Positions 33,230-44,524 of a stretch of DNA of 64,000 nt are shown here, piece after piece. This stretch comes from Zanthoxylum bungeanum. Its lineage: Eukaryota; Streptophyta; Magnoliopsida; Sapindales; Rutaceae. The first letter of the stretch is position 1, and every line of letters begins with the position of its first letter. The position numbers and the translations under genes were made by a program. The stretch is from the NCBI GenBank assembly GCA_019454045.1, contig SKCR01049639.1, positions 62,001 through 126,000 of the forward strand, in the 5' to 3' direction. Below the pieces are notes generated by a model. It saw nothing but the letters and a program-made list of their open reading frames with translations. It was not told where the DNA came from and did not search any database.

Positions 33230-34020
33230 CGAATGGAGATTATCCTGAATCTTCATCTGGTTCAGTCGACTGGGAATATTCCTCACGGCTCATGTCGAGT
33301 CCAGATGAAGGCCTGGACCTTCATCTAGTCCAGACGATATTGAAGACTCTCTTGATCCTCTGACCACTAAATGGAGATTATCCTGAACCTTCATCTGGTT
33401 CACTTGACTGGGAACATCCCTCATGGCTCATGTCGAGTCAAGATGAAGGCTTGGACCTTCATCTAGTCCAGACGATATTGAAGACTCCTCTAGTCCTCTG
33501 ACCAGTCGAATGGAGATTATCATGAACCTTCATCTGATTCACTCGACTGTGAACATTCCCCATGGCTTATGTCGAGTCAAGATCAAGGTCTGGACCTTCA
33601 TCTGGTCTAAACGACATTGAAGACTCCCCTGGTCCTCTTACCAATGGATTGGAGATTATCCTGAACCTTCATCTGGTTCATTCGACTGGGAACATTCCCC
33701 ATGGCTCATGTCAAGTCAAGATCAAGGGCTGGACCTTCATATGATCCAGACGACATTGATGATTCCCCCGGTCCTCTGACTAGTCGGATGGAGATTATCC
33801 TGAACCTTCATCTGGTTCAGTCGACTAGGAACATTACCCATGGTTCATGTCGAGTCAAGATCAAGGCCAGGACCTTCATCTGATTCAGACGACATTGAAT
33901 AACCTCTGGTCCTTTGACCAGTCGAATGGAGATTATTATGAACCTTCATTTTGGTTCAGTCGATTGGGAACATTCCCCATGGCTCATGTTGAGATCAAGA
34001 CCTGGACCTTTTAGACGGCA
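33230..34020 (+). repeat. Tandem array, unit 139 bp, about six copies
   Basis: GGAGATTAT recurs at about 33235, 33373, 33512, 33651, 33790 and 33928, a period of 138-139 bases. Each unit contains CCTTCATCTGGTTCAGTCGA and CATGGCTCATGTCGAGTCAA. The unit is related to the 198-bp array at 54270-55620 in another Tat-type element. Such arrays near the 3' LTR are typical of Tat/Ogre elements. From 34021 to 34400 the array decays into unique sequence ending in the purine tract AGTATGGGACAAAC. Confidence 0.9.
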
Positions 34021-34400
34021 CCAAAGACCCCCTACAAGTACGGTTATATGTTTACTCCTTTCAGGTATACCTAGACCTACATATGATCCAAACGATATAA
34101 ATGACTCTCTCAGACCCTCAGCATGTCTGGTTGACTATAAATGATTTTGGCCCTGCCTTTGGTCCAATCGACCGAGCCATTCCTCGTAAACTCATGGAGT
34201 TCCAAGCAACATCAACATCCAGGGGATTGGTCGACAGAGGATTGTCCCAGACATTTATTTAAACTCCATCAACATGGTACGACCTTTGACATATTCGAAC
34301 GACATCACCATTCAGGTACGCCTATATGCTTTAATTCAGTCCCAGACGACAGGTACTCTCAAAGTCAATGACTCATTGCTTTAAAAAGTATGGGACAAAC

Positions 34401-35013
34401 TGTACGGGTCAAATTTGGGCCAAGGGTAAAATTATCTTTTCACTTCGACCCAATTTCAAGTGAAACCCAAAACAACAATTCATCCCGAAAGACTTAAACT
34501 GTTTATGAGCCCAGATTTATAGACAAGCCACATGTATTCCCCTAATCTCCCAACTGCCATATCCTTTTTTTCCAAACAAAAATACCAACCCCCATTTATA
34601 AATATTCTTCATCACCGAAAGCCACGACCTCAAACACGTTATGGGCCTACCTCCATAATACAGCTACTGTGGCAACTAAAAAGGTTATATTTCTCAACAT
34701 ATAAATAGAATCAAAACTCAGAACACATTTATTCAGGTCTTAGCTCTTATACTAGAGCTCTCAAGAATTTCACCCTCAAAACACTAACCCACGGTCCTCA
34801 CGGCAGTCCACGGAGGTCAAGGAAACCTCAGACCTTGATCTTTCATTACTTTATACTCGTCTTCACTACTGACTTGAGCATCAGAGTGCCTACGGTACCC
34901 ACCACACTGGTGGGTAGACTCTCTCCACTCACTCTACCTTTATTTTACAGGATCGCTAGTGCCCCATCATACAAATCTCGATTATGAACCTCAGGCGAAA
35001 TCCAGTTTCTACA
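34401..35013 (+). repeat. 3' LTR of the Tat-type element
   Basis: Starts TGTACGGGTCAAATTTGGGC and ends TTTCTACA, followed by the AAGGG duplication. It pairs with 20012-20626. Confidence 0.92.
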
Positions 35014-35817
35014 AAGGGAAAATTCAAGAAGAAGGCAATGAAAGAAATTTGGAGCGATTATGACTCTAACTCATCCGGGGAAGAAAGTGAAGAAGGGACA
35101 AGATATCTTGCCTTTATGGCAATTGACGATGATGATTTATTCATTGAGAGTGGAGAAGAAAAGGTACATGATTCCTCTGAATATTATGAATTACTTGACA
35201 CTTTCAATGAATTGCATGATTTATATGATTTATTAATAAAGAAAAATATGATTTATATGATTCATTAATAAAGAAGCATAAATTACTTAAAAAGGAATAT
35301 TCATCATTATTACATGATCGTGCATCAATTGTTGAGAAGAGTGAAATGCATGAAAAAGAAATTATATACTTAAAAGATGAAAAGCTAAAATTTGAAAATC
35401 GCATGTCAAACATGTCATCTACCTCATCTAGTACATATGAGTGCAACACCTTGAAGGATGAAAATATTGCATTAAATAAAAAAGGTTGTTGATTTGCACT
35501 CAATAGTAACAAAACTCACTATGGGAGAGAAAAATTTTAAAATGTTACTTGGCTCCCAAATATGTGCTTTCAATAAGAGGGTTTGAGATATAGGCCTTAC
35601 AGCAAAAGAACTTATTTGAAAAATCATTTTGTAAATGCATCCACCTCTTATACATATGTTACTAGTGATGCAACTATCATATATCATGCATGCAATAGAA
35701 AATGACATAAGATTTATAATTGTATATACAAGAAGAAAGTGAATGCATAAGTTCCCAGAGGAACCAAGATTAACCCCCATGGACCCAAGAAAGTTTGGGT
35801 ACCAAAATTTATTTGAA
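35014..35817 (+). pseudogene. Copia gag C-terminal half, second part
   Basis: Continues the interrupted gag with KAMKEIWSDYDSNSSGEESE, YLAFMAIDDDD and a coiled-coil-like acidic region ELLDTFNELHDLYD. A tandem slip near 35220-35270 duplicates TTTATATGATT(C/T)ATTAATAAAG and shifts the frame. Decayed coding continues to a conserved end GPKKVWVPK (about 35784-35810). The same ending is seen in the second gag-only element near 47430-47470. Confidence 0.75.
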
Positions 35818-36876
35818 TGATTTTATAGGTGAAGTTTTGGGAAAAGTAATTAATGAGAAATGTAAATAATCCCAAAGACTCAACATAAAGTAATGATTGA
35901 GCTCAATAAGAAGAATATCAAATGCAACCTCAAAACGACGAAGTTTTATGAATGGTGGATTTGTCACTTGATGATATCGGTAAAAGGTAAAATCCATGAT
36001 TATGAAAACATTGGTATAATTTCATCCACCTTATTTGAAAATGCTTCAATTGTTGCTATGAATTGGACATAATTGTGAAGCATGCTATTGATTGGGCATT
36101 TTGAGCTAAAATGTTTGATTTGAGTATTGATGAAACCCTTCAAGTTAATTGATAACTTGTTTGAATCATTAGAAATGCTCAAAATTTAAAATTGAGGTAT
36201 AATTGTGATATTCACCTACATTATATGATTTAATTTTATTCATAATCATAATTGGTATCACATTGAGTTTATTGCACTTATATTATATTTGTGATCCTTT
36301 TGATTGATTTTCACATTGATATGAAATGCATGAGTATTACTATGTTTTTGAATATTTTTTGGCAAATGAGAGATTGATCTTGAAAATATTTTGCTTGATA
36401 TTGATATATATGATCATTTTTTATACTCTTTTGATATGTCTTGCCATTGATCATTCTTGGTTGGAAATGAAATGCATAGATATTGGTATAACTTGAATGA
36501 TTTTGATGATTTATGCATGAATATTAGATTCTATGGAAAAATGGGAGAAAATGCTAGTTGTGCATGTTTATGAACTTTATTATTATGTTTTGTGAACATG
36601 TTGGTTTATATCTCTTAGTGCTTAATCTTTGCTTCCTCCTTCTTTTTGCTAATGGCAAAGAGGAAGAAATCATAAGAACGAGATAAACCTGACCCTTGTG
36701 TTGAGGGGGAGTAAATTTGTACTAATATGTTTGTCTAAATGTTTATAGAACAATATTGAAAGACAATAACATGTTGAGGGGGAGCTAATATTGAGGGGGA
36801 ACTATAATCGTCAAAAAATTTGGAACTCTCAAAGATCACAAGTTTTAAAGGTTGCCATCATAAAAAATGGGGAGAT
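35818..36876 (+). other. Non-coding internal tail of the first gag-only copia element
   Basis: AT-rich sequence with no frame. It includes the phrase CTCAACATAAAGTAATGA(T) and a TTTTTGCTAATGGCAAA block, both repeated in the second gag-only element. It ends with TTGAGGGGGAG segments and the purine tract before the LTR. Confidence 0.6.
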
Positions 36877-38183
36877 TGTAAGCGCCATTATACTTGATGA
36901 ATGATTTTGATGATGCAATATTAGGACTTCGACACGCATTCGCGAGCATTATAAAAAGATGTCGAAGCAAATGGATGTGAAGACTCAAGACCTCAAATGA
37001 GGAAATCAAGTGAAGTCTTATAGCTAAGGGCTCTCAATGTAAGTGATTTGATAATTCAAGTATTCTAAGCTCATATAACTCATACACATTCATAAAATGT
37101 ATTTGGGTCATGTACATAATGTTTTAATCTTTAAATCATGTGTTTTCTGCACTGTGACTGGATCTGAATCGACATACCAGTGTCCTTACTCTACTTTGGG
37201 CAGTTTTGCGCGCTCTCTGAAATCGGACTACTCCATACTGGTCTACCATACCAATCAGTCTAGAGATTGCATAGCTACTGGAATCAGTGCAGCTCATATT
37301 GGTCTCCATACCGGTTAGTAATCCGATAGGTCATGCGTTTTATGTTCCATGGTCATATTTTGAATATAGCCATTTGAATTTGCAGGACCGGCATACCGGC
37401 CATTGTAGATCGACATATCAGTCCCAGAAAAAAGAGATGAGGCAGTTTTCACTTTCACTATAAATTAAAGTCCTATTTCATTTTTGCCAAATTCTAACAC
37501 TTTCATACATTTTCTAAGAATAAAAAACATAGACCTTTTTCATCTTACATTCTCTTCATAATCAAAGCTCACACACTACATCTTCATACACATTTAGTGA
37601 GCTTGGAATTACTTAGGTTAGCAACTCATACTCTTAAACTTCTTTATCTTTTGTGAGTACCTAAGTTGAGTTGTAAATCTTTTTATCTTAAACACTTGTC
37701 GTTGTGAAATCCCTTGTTGATGTGTAAAGGTTTAAAAGTAAACCTAGAGAAAAAACTCTTAGTGTTGTGTAAAGGTTTGGAGTGAATATAAGAACAAAAC
37801 TCTTGATTTGTGAATGAGCCACGAAAAACTCATGGTGTAATGTGTGGATTTACATTTGCATAGTAGAAAGCTTCAAGCGCGGCTTGAAGGAGTGCATGTA
37901 TGCATTGTTGGCCAAATCACTATAAATCACAGTGTCAAATTTCTCTATCCCTTACTCCTTTTATTTATAGCAAGTTTTATTTTATATTTGCATATCACTT
38001 TGAAACTTGCCTTTGGTAAAATATGTTGATTGAGAAAATTACACACTAAGATTAATTGGTAAAACTACTAATTAAGTAGTTTATAATTGACAAGATTTTA
38101 AATTTCGCAATATTTGTCACATACCCAATTCACCTCCCTGGATATAGTTATATTTCTTATTTAAGTGCTTCTAGACAATTTCA
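36877..38183 (+). repeat. 3' LTR of the first gag-only copia element
   Basis: Starts TGTAAGCGCCATTATACTTG and ends GACAATTTCA. A TATA box ACTATAAATTAAAG lies near 37458. The ACCGGT-type motifs of the 5' LTR are partly mutated here. Confidence 0.88.
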
Positions 38184-38242
38184 CACCATACCATTATTTT
38201 CTATGTATATATGCTAAGGATTATGACATACACATATAGTAA
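38184..38242. other. Short host or older-repeat flank between two copia elements
   Basis: Fifty-nine bases of AT-rich sequence. The last part, TTATGACATACACATATAG, resembles TTATATCATACACATATGG at 17510-17528, on the far side of the first gag-only element. Confidence 0.4.
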
Positions 38243-38698
38243 TGTAAAATGTGAAGCCTTTATCCAGCCGTTGGATAAGGGACACGTGGCGCAATCCTTG
38301 CTGTTGTCCTAATTACACCAATTTTGCTCATCATATATAAAAGGTGCTTAGGTTGAGAATTATTTAAGTTTTTCATTAATTGTTTACTCATATTTTCTCA
38401 TATTATTTGGCTAAATGTTAAGCCTTGTTCCTAGTCCAAGTTAGTGTAATCTTCAATTGGTAATTTGAGAGATTGACACTTTTAGAGATTAGGGTTCATT
38501 GAGTAATTTGGAGAAATTATTTGTAAAACGGATTCAAGATTCTTGAGTAATCTTGAAAGTGATTAGTGCAGCGAGCTCCTTGTTCCAGAGTTCAACGTGG
38601 ATGTAGTCGGGAATTTTCTGGCGAACCACGGTAAAATCTTGCGTTCTTGATTGCCGATTGATTTTGTGTGACGTACGAATTTGTGACGAAATTCAACA
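38243..38698 (+). repeat. 5' LTR of the 5.6-kb copia element
   Basis: Starts TGTAAAATGTGAAGCC and ends ACGAAATTCAACA. TATA box CATATATAAAAGG near 38331. Pairs with 43435-43890. Confidence 0.92.
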
Positions 38699-38699
38699 G

Positions 38700-38711
38700 T
38701 GGTATCAGAGC
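38700..38711 (+). other. Primer binding site, initiator tRNA-Met type
   Basis: TGGTATCAGAGC one base after the LTR. Confidence 0.88.
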
Positions 38712-39877
38712 CTCATACACAGATCCAGTGGGTCGAAGAAAGGATCAGTTTTCTGAAGAAAAGCCCAAGAGACCGGGCCATTCTTCATTCGGTGTAGGAG
38801 AAAATCACAGCCAAAAAAAAAAAAACAGGGGACGAAAGCAAATCCCTAATTTCGTTGGTCACTTTGAAGACGACGGCTAAAAAATGCAGAAGACGAAAGC
38901 AATCTGAAGAACAAAGATCCGTAGCTTCAGTTTCTTCTCTGGCAAAACATAAAACCTAAATCTCGTCAAATTGAAATAACCGATCAAGACTCGAAGAAAA
39001 AGACACAGCTGCCGATTGCTAAATACTTGGTATCACCGATCACGGCCAAAAATAAAACACCACCAGAGTTGCCGATTCAAGACCAAAACCTGCTTCAATA
39101 AGAACCGAAAAGAGGCGCCTGAGGATTGACGATTCAAGATCAAAATCCCCAAGAAAACAAGCCGATCAAGAAGACTCCATAGGGTGGCCGATTCTGTTCT
39201 TGGCCGATCAAGATCAGCAGACCAAGATTAAGGCCCTTGAAAGCCAAGATCCGATTTCTTGACCAAGATAGAAAACCCTAAGAGTCGACGACCTGCTGGG
39301 TGTCCGGTTCTGTCTTTTGGCTGAATCACGACCAGCAGACCAAGATCCAAGGGATTGCCGACCAAGCAGGGCCTGCCGATCAAAACTACAAATCGAGGTT
39401 CATTTGGGTTTTGGAAGATCAAGAACAAAACAGATTCAGCCAAGAGTATTGAGAGTGTCGCCGATTCTGTGCAGCGGCCTGAGAATTCTGAGTTGCCGTA
39501 TAAGAGACGTGAGCTGCAGTTTTATTTTGGGAAATTAAATTTCTGAGTGAGTTGAAAAGAAATTGAAATTGTCGAAGTGCTATTTGTTTGTTTAAAACAG
39601 TGTGTTGCCTAATTGTGTTGTTCGGTGATTAAGGCCTAGCTGTTGGGTACTGAAGGCTTAGCTGACTGGGTGTTTGAGATATTGTGTTGCCAAAGGCTGC
39701 TTGGGTGAGCCATTACCGAGTAAATCTGCATCTGCCGTTCGAAAGTCTGTTGTGACCAAACAATTTCTGAGTTGCAGGGTGTGTGTTCTGTGGTGCCAAT
39801 CTTAGCAAACTGCGGTTTGGGTGATTAGGGCTCTGCAACATTAGGTGATTTAGATACTGTGTTGCCGAGAAATAAAA
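38712..39877 (+). other. Long leader of the 5.6-kb copia element with GCCGAT(T/C)AAGA repeats
   Basis: No gene is evident. Between about 38975 and 39470, roughly ten copies of GCCGAT(C/T)-CAAGA-like units occur in direct orientation. A short A-run lies at 38813-38825. Open frames here are short and look incidental. Confidence 0.6.
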
Positions 39878-40700
39878 ATGTCGACTATGAGACTCGACAT
39901 TGGCATATTTGACGGAAAAGAGGATTTCACCACTTGGAAGAAGAAAACAAGGGTATTGCTTTCCCACCATAAGGTGGCCTTGGCGTTGGAACTCGATCCA
40001 GAAAAATGGCCAAAAATGGAAAAGGACGCGAAAGACAAAATCCTGGAAGAGGCTTACAACTTGATCTTCCTCCACTTGGGAGACTCAGTCATCATAAAGG
40101 TTGATGGAATGGACACGGCCATCCAACTCTGGGTAAACTCGAATCTCTTTATTCTGTTATTTCTGCTCCAAATTTAGTGTTCTTAAAAGGAAATTTGTTT
40201 AATTACAAGATGGACACAAATAAGTCTATAGATGATAATTTGGATGAATTCACGAAAATGACTCAAATCCTTAAAGGAACTGACCAAGCTTTAGGAGACT
40301 CTAGCGAAGCTATGATTCTATTAAATGCACTGCCTGAAGAATATAGTGTCGTTAAGAACTCTCTACAGTACACATGAGTTGTACCTAGGCTAGACTTGGT
40401 GATATCTGGTATAAGGGCTAGAGAGTTAGAACTTAGAACCAGTAGGAGAGGAGGAGCAAACTTATTCGTGAAAGGAAAAAATGAAAGGAAATATAATGGT
40501 CCGAATAATCATCAGACTAATAATCAAGAACCTAAAGGGAAGGAAAAGAACAAACAGGATAAGAATAAGGATAGTGGCAAGAAGTGCTATCATTGTGGAA
40601 AGATGGGACACCTTAAAATGAATTGTTATAAGTTCATTAGGGAAAAGAAAAATGAAGGCAGCGCTACTGTGGCATTGACTGTGTCTAGTGATCACATTAG
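39878..40700 (+). pseudogene. gag of the 5.6-kb copia element, broken
   Basis: Starts MSTMRLDIGIFDGKEDFTTW, then LEEAYNLIFLHLGDSVI. The frame shifts near 40140 and resumes with DDNLDEFTKMTQIL and LLNALPEEYSVVKNSL, the usual copia gag core. A TGA at about 40375 is followed by the zinc knuckle CYHCGKMGHLKMNC (40587-40628). It forms the particle shell. Confidence 0.85.
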
Positions 40701-41862
40701 TAGAGAATGGATTCTGGACTCCGGGTGTTCATTTCACATGAGTCCGTATAGGGACTGGTTTGTTAACTTTAGAAATTCTGACCAAGGGACTGTGTATATG
40801 GGTAATGACAATACTTGTAGGATACAGGGAGTTGGGGACATAACATTTAAACTTCATGATGGTAAAGTTAGGATACTTACTGACGTTAGATATGTACCTG
40901 ACTTGAAACGGAACCTGATATCACTAGGAACACTAGATGAATTAGGTTTCACATATAAGGCACACAAAGGAAACATGCACATATCTAAGGGTAATAAACT
41001 GATCCTAACTGGTATAAAAAGAAACAGACTGTATGTTCTAAATGGCCAACATGTATTCTCGAAAAAACCCATTTCTGCTTTAACTTCTAATGTTGATATG
41101 ACTAATATATGGCACTTGAGACTTGGCCATATAGGCCAGAAAGGAATGCAGGTACTCAGCAAGCAGGGATAATTTGGAAAGGACCAGTTGAAGCCACTTG
41201 AGTTTTCTGAGATCTGTGTGTTAGGCAAACAGTACATACAGAGCTTCCCAACTGGAATTCACTTGTCAAACGCGAGTCTGGAGTATCTACATTGTGATCT
41301 ATGGGGACCAGCAAAGGTCCAGACTCATGGGGGTAAGAAATATTTCCTCCCTATTATTGATGATTACAGTAGGAAGGTATGGACATTCTTACTAAAATCA
41401 AAGGATGAAACTTTGACTAGATTTAAAGAATGGAAAGTGTTAGTAGAAAATCAAACTAGTAACAAAGTAAAAGTTTTGAGAACTGATAATGGCTTAGAAT
41501 TTTGTAATACTGAGTTTGATCAATACTGTACTAGTGAGGGTATCCTGAGACATATGACTGTTAGAAACACCCTTCAACAGAATGGAGTTGCGGAAAGAAT
41601 GAATAGAACTCTATTAGAAAAGATCAAATGTCTTTTATTTTCTTCCGAACTTCCAAGGCCTTTCTGGGCCGAGCCCCTTAATACTGCTACTCATTTAGTT
41701 AACCTGAGCCCAAATAGTTCCGTTCAGTTTAAGACACCAGAAGAAATCTGGTGCGGTAAGGCTCAGAAGCTAGCCCACCTTAGAGTGTTTAGCTGTGAAG
41801 CCTATGCTCACCAGTCCATAGGTAAACTTGAACCGAGTTCAATCAAGTGTGTTTTCTTATGA
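40701..41862 (+). pseudogene. Protease and integrase of the 5.6-kb copia element
   Basis: The protease active site is EWILDSGCSFHMSP (about 40705-40745). The pre-integrase IWHLRLGHIGQKGM ends at a TAA (41170). Integrase follows, with Asp in LHCDLWGPAK, Asp in LRTDNGLEF and Glu in QQNGVAERMNRTLL, then TPEEIWCGK. A stop at 41860 (TGA at a likely Gly codon) ends the open part. The zinc region between 41172 and 41240 is altered (CVLGKQ). Confidence 0.87.
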
Positions 41863-43315
41863 TATCAAGAAGGGACAAAAGGGTATAGGTTATGGGAAAG
41901 GGAATCACTTGGAGTCAAACTCATAGTTAGTCGGGATGTTATATTCAATGAACTTTGTTTTCCTTGTAAATCTACTAACAAGAATGCAGGTGCCTTAAAA
42001 ATGATCTAGCAGATTTTGATCTTGCAGGTGGAGCTCAGATGCAGGTGGAGCCAGGGACATCAAAGACCGCTGATCAAGTAGGTGACATGTCAGGCACGGA
42101 GACATCTGAGGACACCTAGCCCAGGAGAAATAACCAGGAGGAAAACAGAAATGAAGTATGAGATATACAAGAACAAAGTGAAGATGACACAGCTGATCAA
42201 CTGGATCAAACTGAGCAGCACGATGAAACACCACAAGACACATTGGCCAACTACCATCTAGCAAGAGACAAAAGTAGGAGGCAGGTAAGGCCTCCTACCA
42301 GGTATGATTACTCAACTAATGATTTGTATTTCTGTGCATTAATATCAAGTCATGAAATTAATGGGATTGAGCCTGCTAGCTTAGGAGAGGCATTAAAGTC
42401 TACCCATAAACTTGAATGGGAAGTGGCCATGAAAGACCTAGGTAGTGCAGAGAGAATCTTAGGTATGACCATTGATAGAGATAGAGGTAAGAATTGTCTT
42501 AAAATACATAAATCCACATATTTGCAAAAGGTAGCATCTAGATTTGGTGTAAGTGGCTGTAAACCTGTTAGTCAGCCTCTTGCAAGTCATTTTATTTTGT
42601 CTAAATCACAAAGTCCTGCTAATAGGTCTGAGGTGATTAAAATGGAAAATGTACCTTATGCAAATGCTATAGGTTCTGTGATGTATGCCATGATTAGTAC
42701 TAGACCTGACTTGTCATATGCTGTATCTTTATTGAGTAGGTTTATGTCTAATCCAGGTGGAGCACACTGGAGTGCCTTGCAGTGGTTGTTAAGATACATA
42801 AATACAACTGTTGATTATGGCTTATGTTTTAACAAATCTAACGCTTTAGACTTGGTAGGGTATGTTGATTATGATTTTACAGGTGACAGAGACTCGAGAA
42901 AGTCAACTACAGCTTACTATTTCACACTTGGTGGAAATTGCATCAGCTGGAAGTCAAGCCTGCAACCGTTGGTTACACTCTCAACTACCGAAGCGGATAT
43001 ATAGCCATAACTGATGTGTTCAAGGAAGCGATTTGGCTTCAGGGTATCTTAACCGAAATACAACAGCTGCATGGTAAGACAGTTGTGTATTCTGACAGTC
43101 AGAGTGCAATACATTTGAGCAAGAATCCAGTACATCATGAGAGAACCAAGCATGTGGATGTGAAGCATCATTTTGTGCGGGAAATCATCTCAAGTGGTAA
43201 GATTGAGATTAAGAAGGTCTCAACTGAAGATAACCCATCTGACATGGGGACAAAAATTGTGACTGCAACCAAACTCTCCCACTGCATGAAGTTGTTGCAT
43301 GTGGGGGTTGGTTGA
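41863..43315 (+). pseudogene. Reverse transcriptase remnant and RNase H, RT core deleted
   Basis: A decayed linker (41863-42240) leads to RRQVRPPTRYDY and KLEWEVAMK, the very start of copia RT. The next residues, DLGSAERILGM, belong to the end of RT, so about 150-200 codons including the catalytic YVDD are missing in frame. Then NVPYANAIGSVMYAMISTRP, RNase H GYVDYDFTGDRDSRKST, a frameshift near 42990, and VYSDSQSAIHLSKNPVHHER to a stop at 43315. RNase H degrades the RNA template during cDNA synthesis. Confidence 0.87.
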
Positions 43316-43434
43316 CCTTGCAGCCGACATGAACAATGATGGAAGTAGGTGAGTTTGCTGTGCTATCTTGGCCTTAATGTGTCTTTGTATATGGTTGAGA
43401 GTGATGAATGTTTTTTTGGCTTCAAGGTGGAGAT

Positions 43435-43890
43435 TGTAAAATGTCAAGCCTTTATCCAGCCGTTGGATAAGGGACACGTGGCGCAATCCTTGCCGTTGTC
43501 CTAATTACACCAATTTTGCTCATCATATATAAAGGGTGCTTAGGTTGAGAATTAGTTAAGTTTTCCATTAATTGTTTACTCATATTTTCTCCTATTATTT
43601 GGCTAAGTGTTAAGCCTTGTTCCTAGTCCAAGTTAGTGTAATCTTCAATTGGTAATTTGAGAGATTGACACTTTTAGAGATTAAGGTTCATTGAGTGATT
43701 TGGGGAAATTATTTGTAAAACGGATTCAAGATTCTTGAGTAATCTTGAAAGTGATTAGTGCAGCGAGCTCCTTGTTCCGGAGTTCAACGTGGATGTAGTC
43801 GGGAATTTTCCGGCGAACCACGGTAAAATCTTGCGTTCTTGATTGCCGATTGATTTTGTGTGACGTACGAATTTGTGACGAAATTCAACA
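43435..43890 (+). repeat. 3' LTR of the 5.6-kb copia element
   Basis: Starts TGTAAAATGTCAAGCC and ends AAATTCAACA. Preceded by a purine-rich tract TTCAAGGTGGAGAT. Confidence 0.92.
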
Positions 43891-43927
43891 AGAATTAAAA
43901 TCATAATGTGATGTATTTACATACAGT

Positions 43928-44524
43928 AAGAATCAAAACCATAACAAAATTCATGATAATGTAATTATCGAAAATGAATTTCAAATAAAGATATTTGATT
44001 ATCTAGTGACCTTAATTATAATTTGTTCTATTGTATAAATTTTTTTCTGAAATATATCGACTAAATAATAATGAATGTTATTGTTGTTGTTATTTTGTAG
44101 TGTTCTTAATTTTCATTATATGTGGAAAATAACATGACGATACAGATTTGTCACCTAATTAATTATTATTAGCCTACACTCCCATAATTCACCAAAAGAC
44201 AAGAAATTCCCCAGTAAATTAACTTGCAAGCAAATAAAAAAACGGTTGTCTTTACTCCAAAATTGGAACTCAAATCAAACACACGAAGATCCTCAATTAA
44301 CTCCCAAAGACAGACAAAAACCCTATCCAATATTTAGTAAAAAAATCATATGACCATTTTGACCTCTTTGACTAGCTCAAAAATGTTCCGAAATAATTCA
44401 TTTCACTAATATTTCTCAAATCCAATATCAATAAACCAAATTTAAGGTGAGTTTTAAAGCACATTCATTTTCTATTCCTTCAATACTAAATTTATTTCTT
44501 TTAATTTTTAAAATAATAAAATAA
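43928..44524. repeat. Host segment copy A, first part (tandem duplication)
   Basis: Matches 59104-59707 with small differences, for example TTTGATTATCTAGTGACCTT and AATTCACCAAAAGACAAG. It is split by the second gag-only copia element and continues at 58743. No coding frame is evident. Bases 43891-43927 are a short unassigned stretch. Confidence 0.85.

Larger units (their letters stand above)
20012..35013 (+). mobile_element. Tat-type Ty3/gypsy retrotransposon (15.0 kb) with antisense gene and 139-bp tandem array
   Basis: LTRs of about 615 bp (20012-20626 and 34401-35013) are flanked by AAGGG at 20007-20011 and 35014-35018. Inside are a primer site, gag and pol on the plus strand, then a long 3' region with a gene on the opposite strand and a tandem array. 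Tat-lineage elements (Grande, Ogre, Retand) are known for such long 3' regions and antisense ORFs. Two later insertions sit in the antisense gene, a solo Athila LTR and a hAT element. Removing both leaves about 11.1 kb. Many in-frame stops make the copy inactive. Confidence 0.93.
18185..38183 (+). mobile_element. Gag-only Ty1/copia element (TR-GAG type), split by a 15-kb Tat element
   Basis: LTRs of 1351 bp (18185-19535) and about 1307 bp (36877-38183) flank an internal region of about 2.3 kb once the nested element (20012-35018) is removed. A Met-initiator primer site follows the first LTR and a purine tract AAAAAATGGGGAGA precedes the second. The internal region codes only for the C-terminal half of a copia gag. 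Protease, integrase and reverse transcriptase are absent. The flanks (CATCC and CACCA) do not make a clean target duplication. Confidence 0.85.
38243..43890 (+). mobile_element. Ty1/copia retrotransposon (5.6 kb), reverse transcriptase core deleted
   Basis: Two 456-bp LTRs differ at about twelve sites (under 3 %). A Met-initiator primer site, 1.2-kb leader, gag, protease, integrase, a short RT remnant and RNase H follow on the plus strand. The RT core with its catalytic YVDD is missing. The flanking AGTAA and AGAAT do not form a perfect target duplication. Stops and frameshifts break gag, pol and RNase H. Confidence 0.9.

Noticed and set aside
33154..34371. Series of 60-76-codon plus-strand ORFs with LHLVQST
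   Set aside because: Frames through the 139-bp tandem array.
17510..38242. Similar phrases CATACACATAT at 17516 and 38227 as a long target duplication
   Set aside because: The match is short and imperfect, and no element boundary coincides with it on the left side.
38184..38242. Target duplications for the first gag-only element and the 5.6-kb copia element
   Set aside because: CATCC/CACCA and AGTAA/AGAAT differ at two or more positions, so no duplication is claimed.
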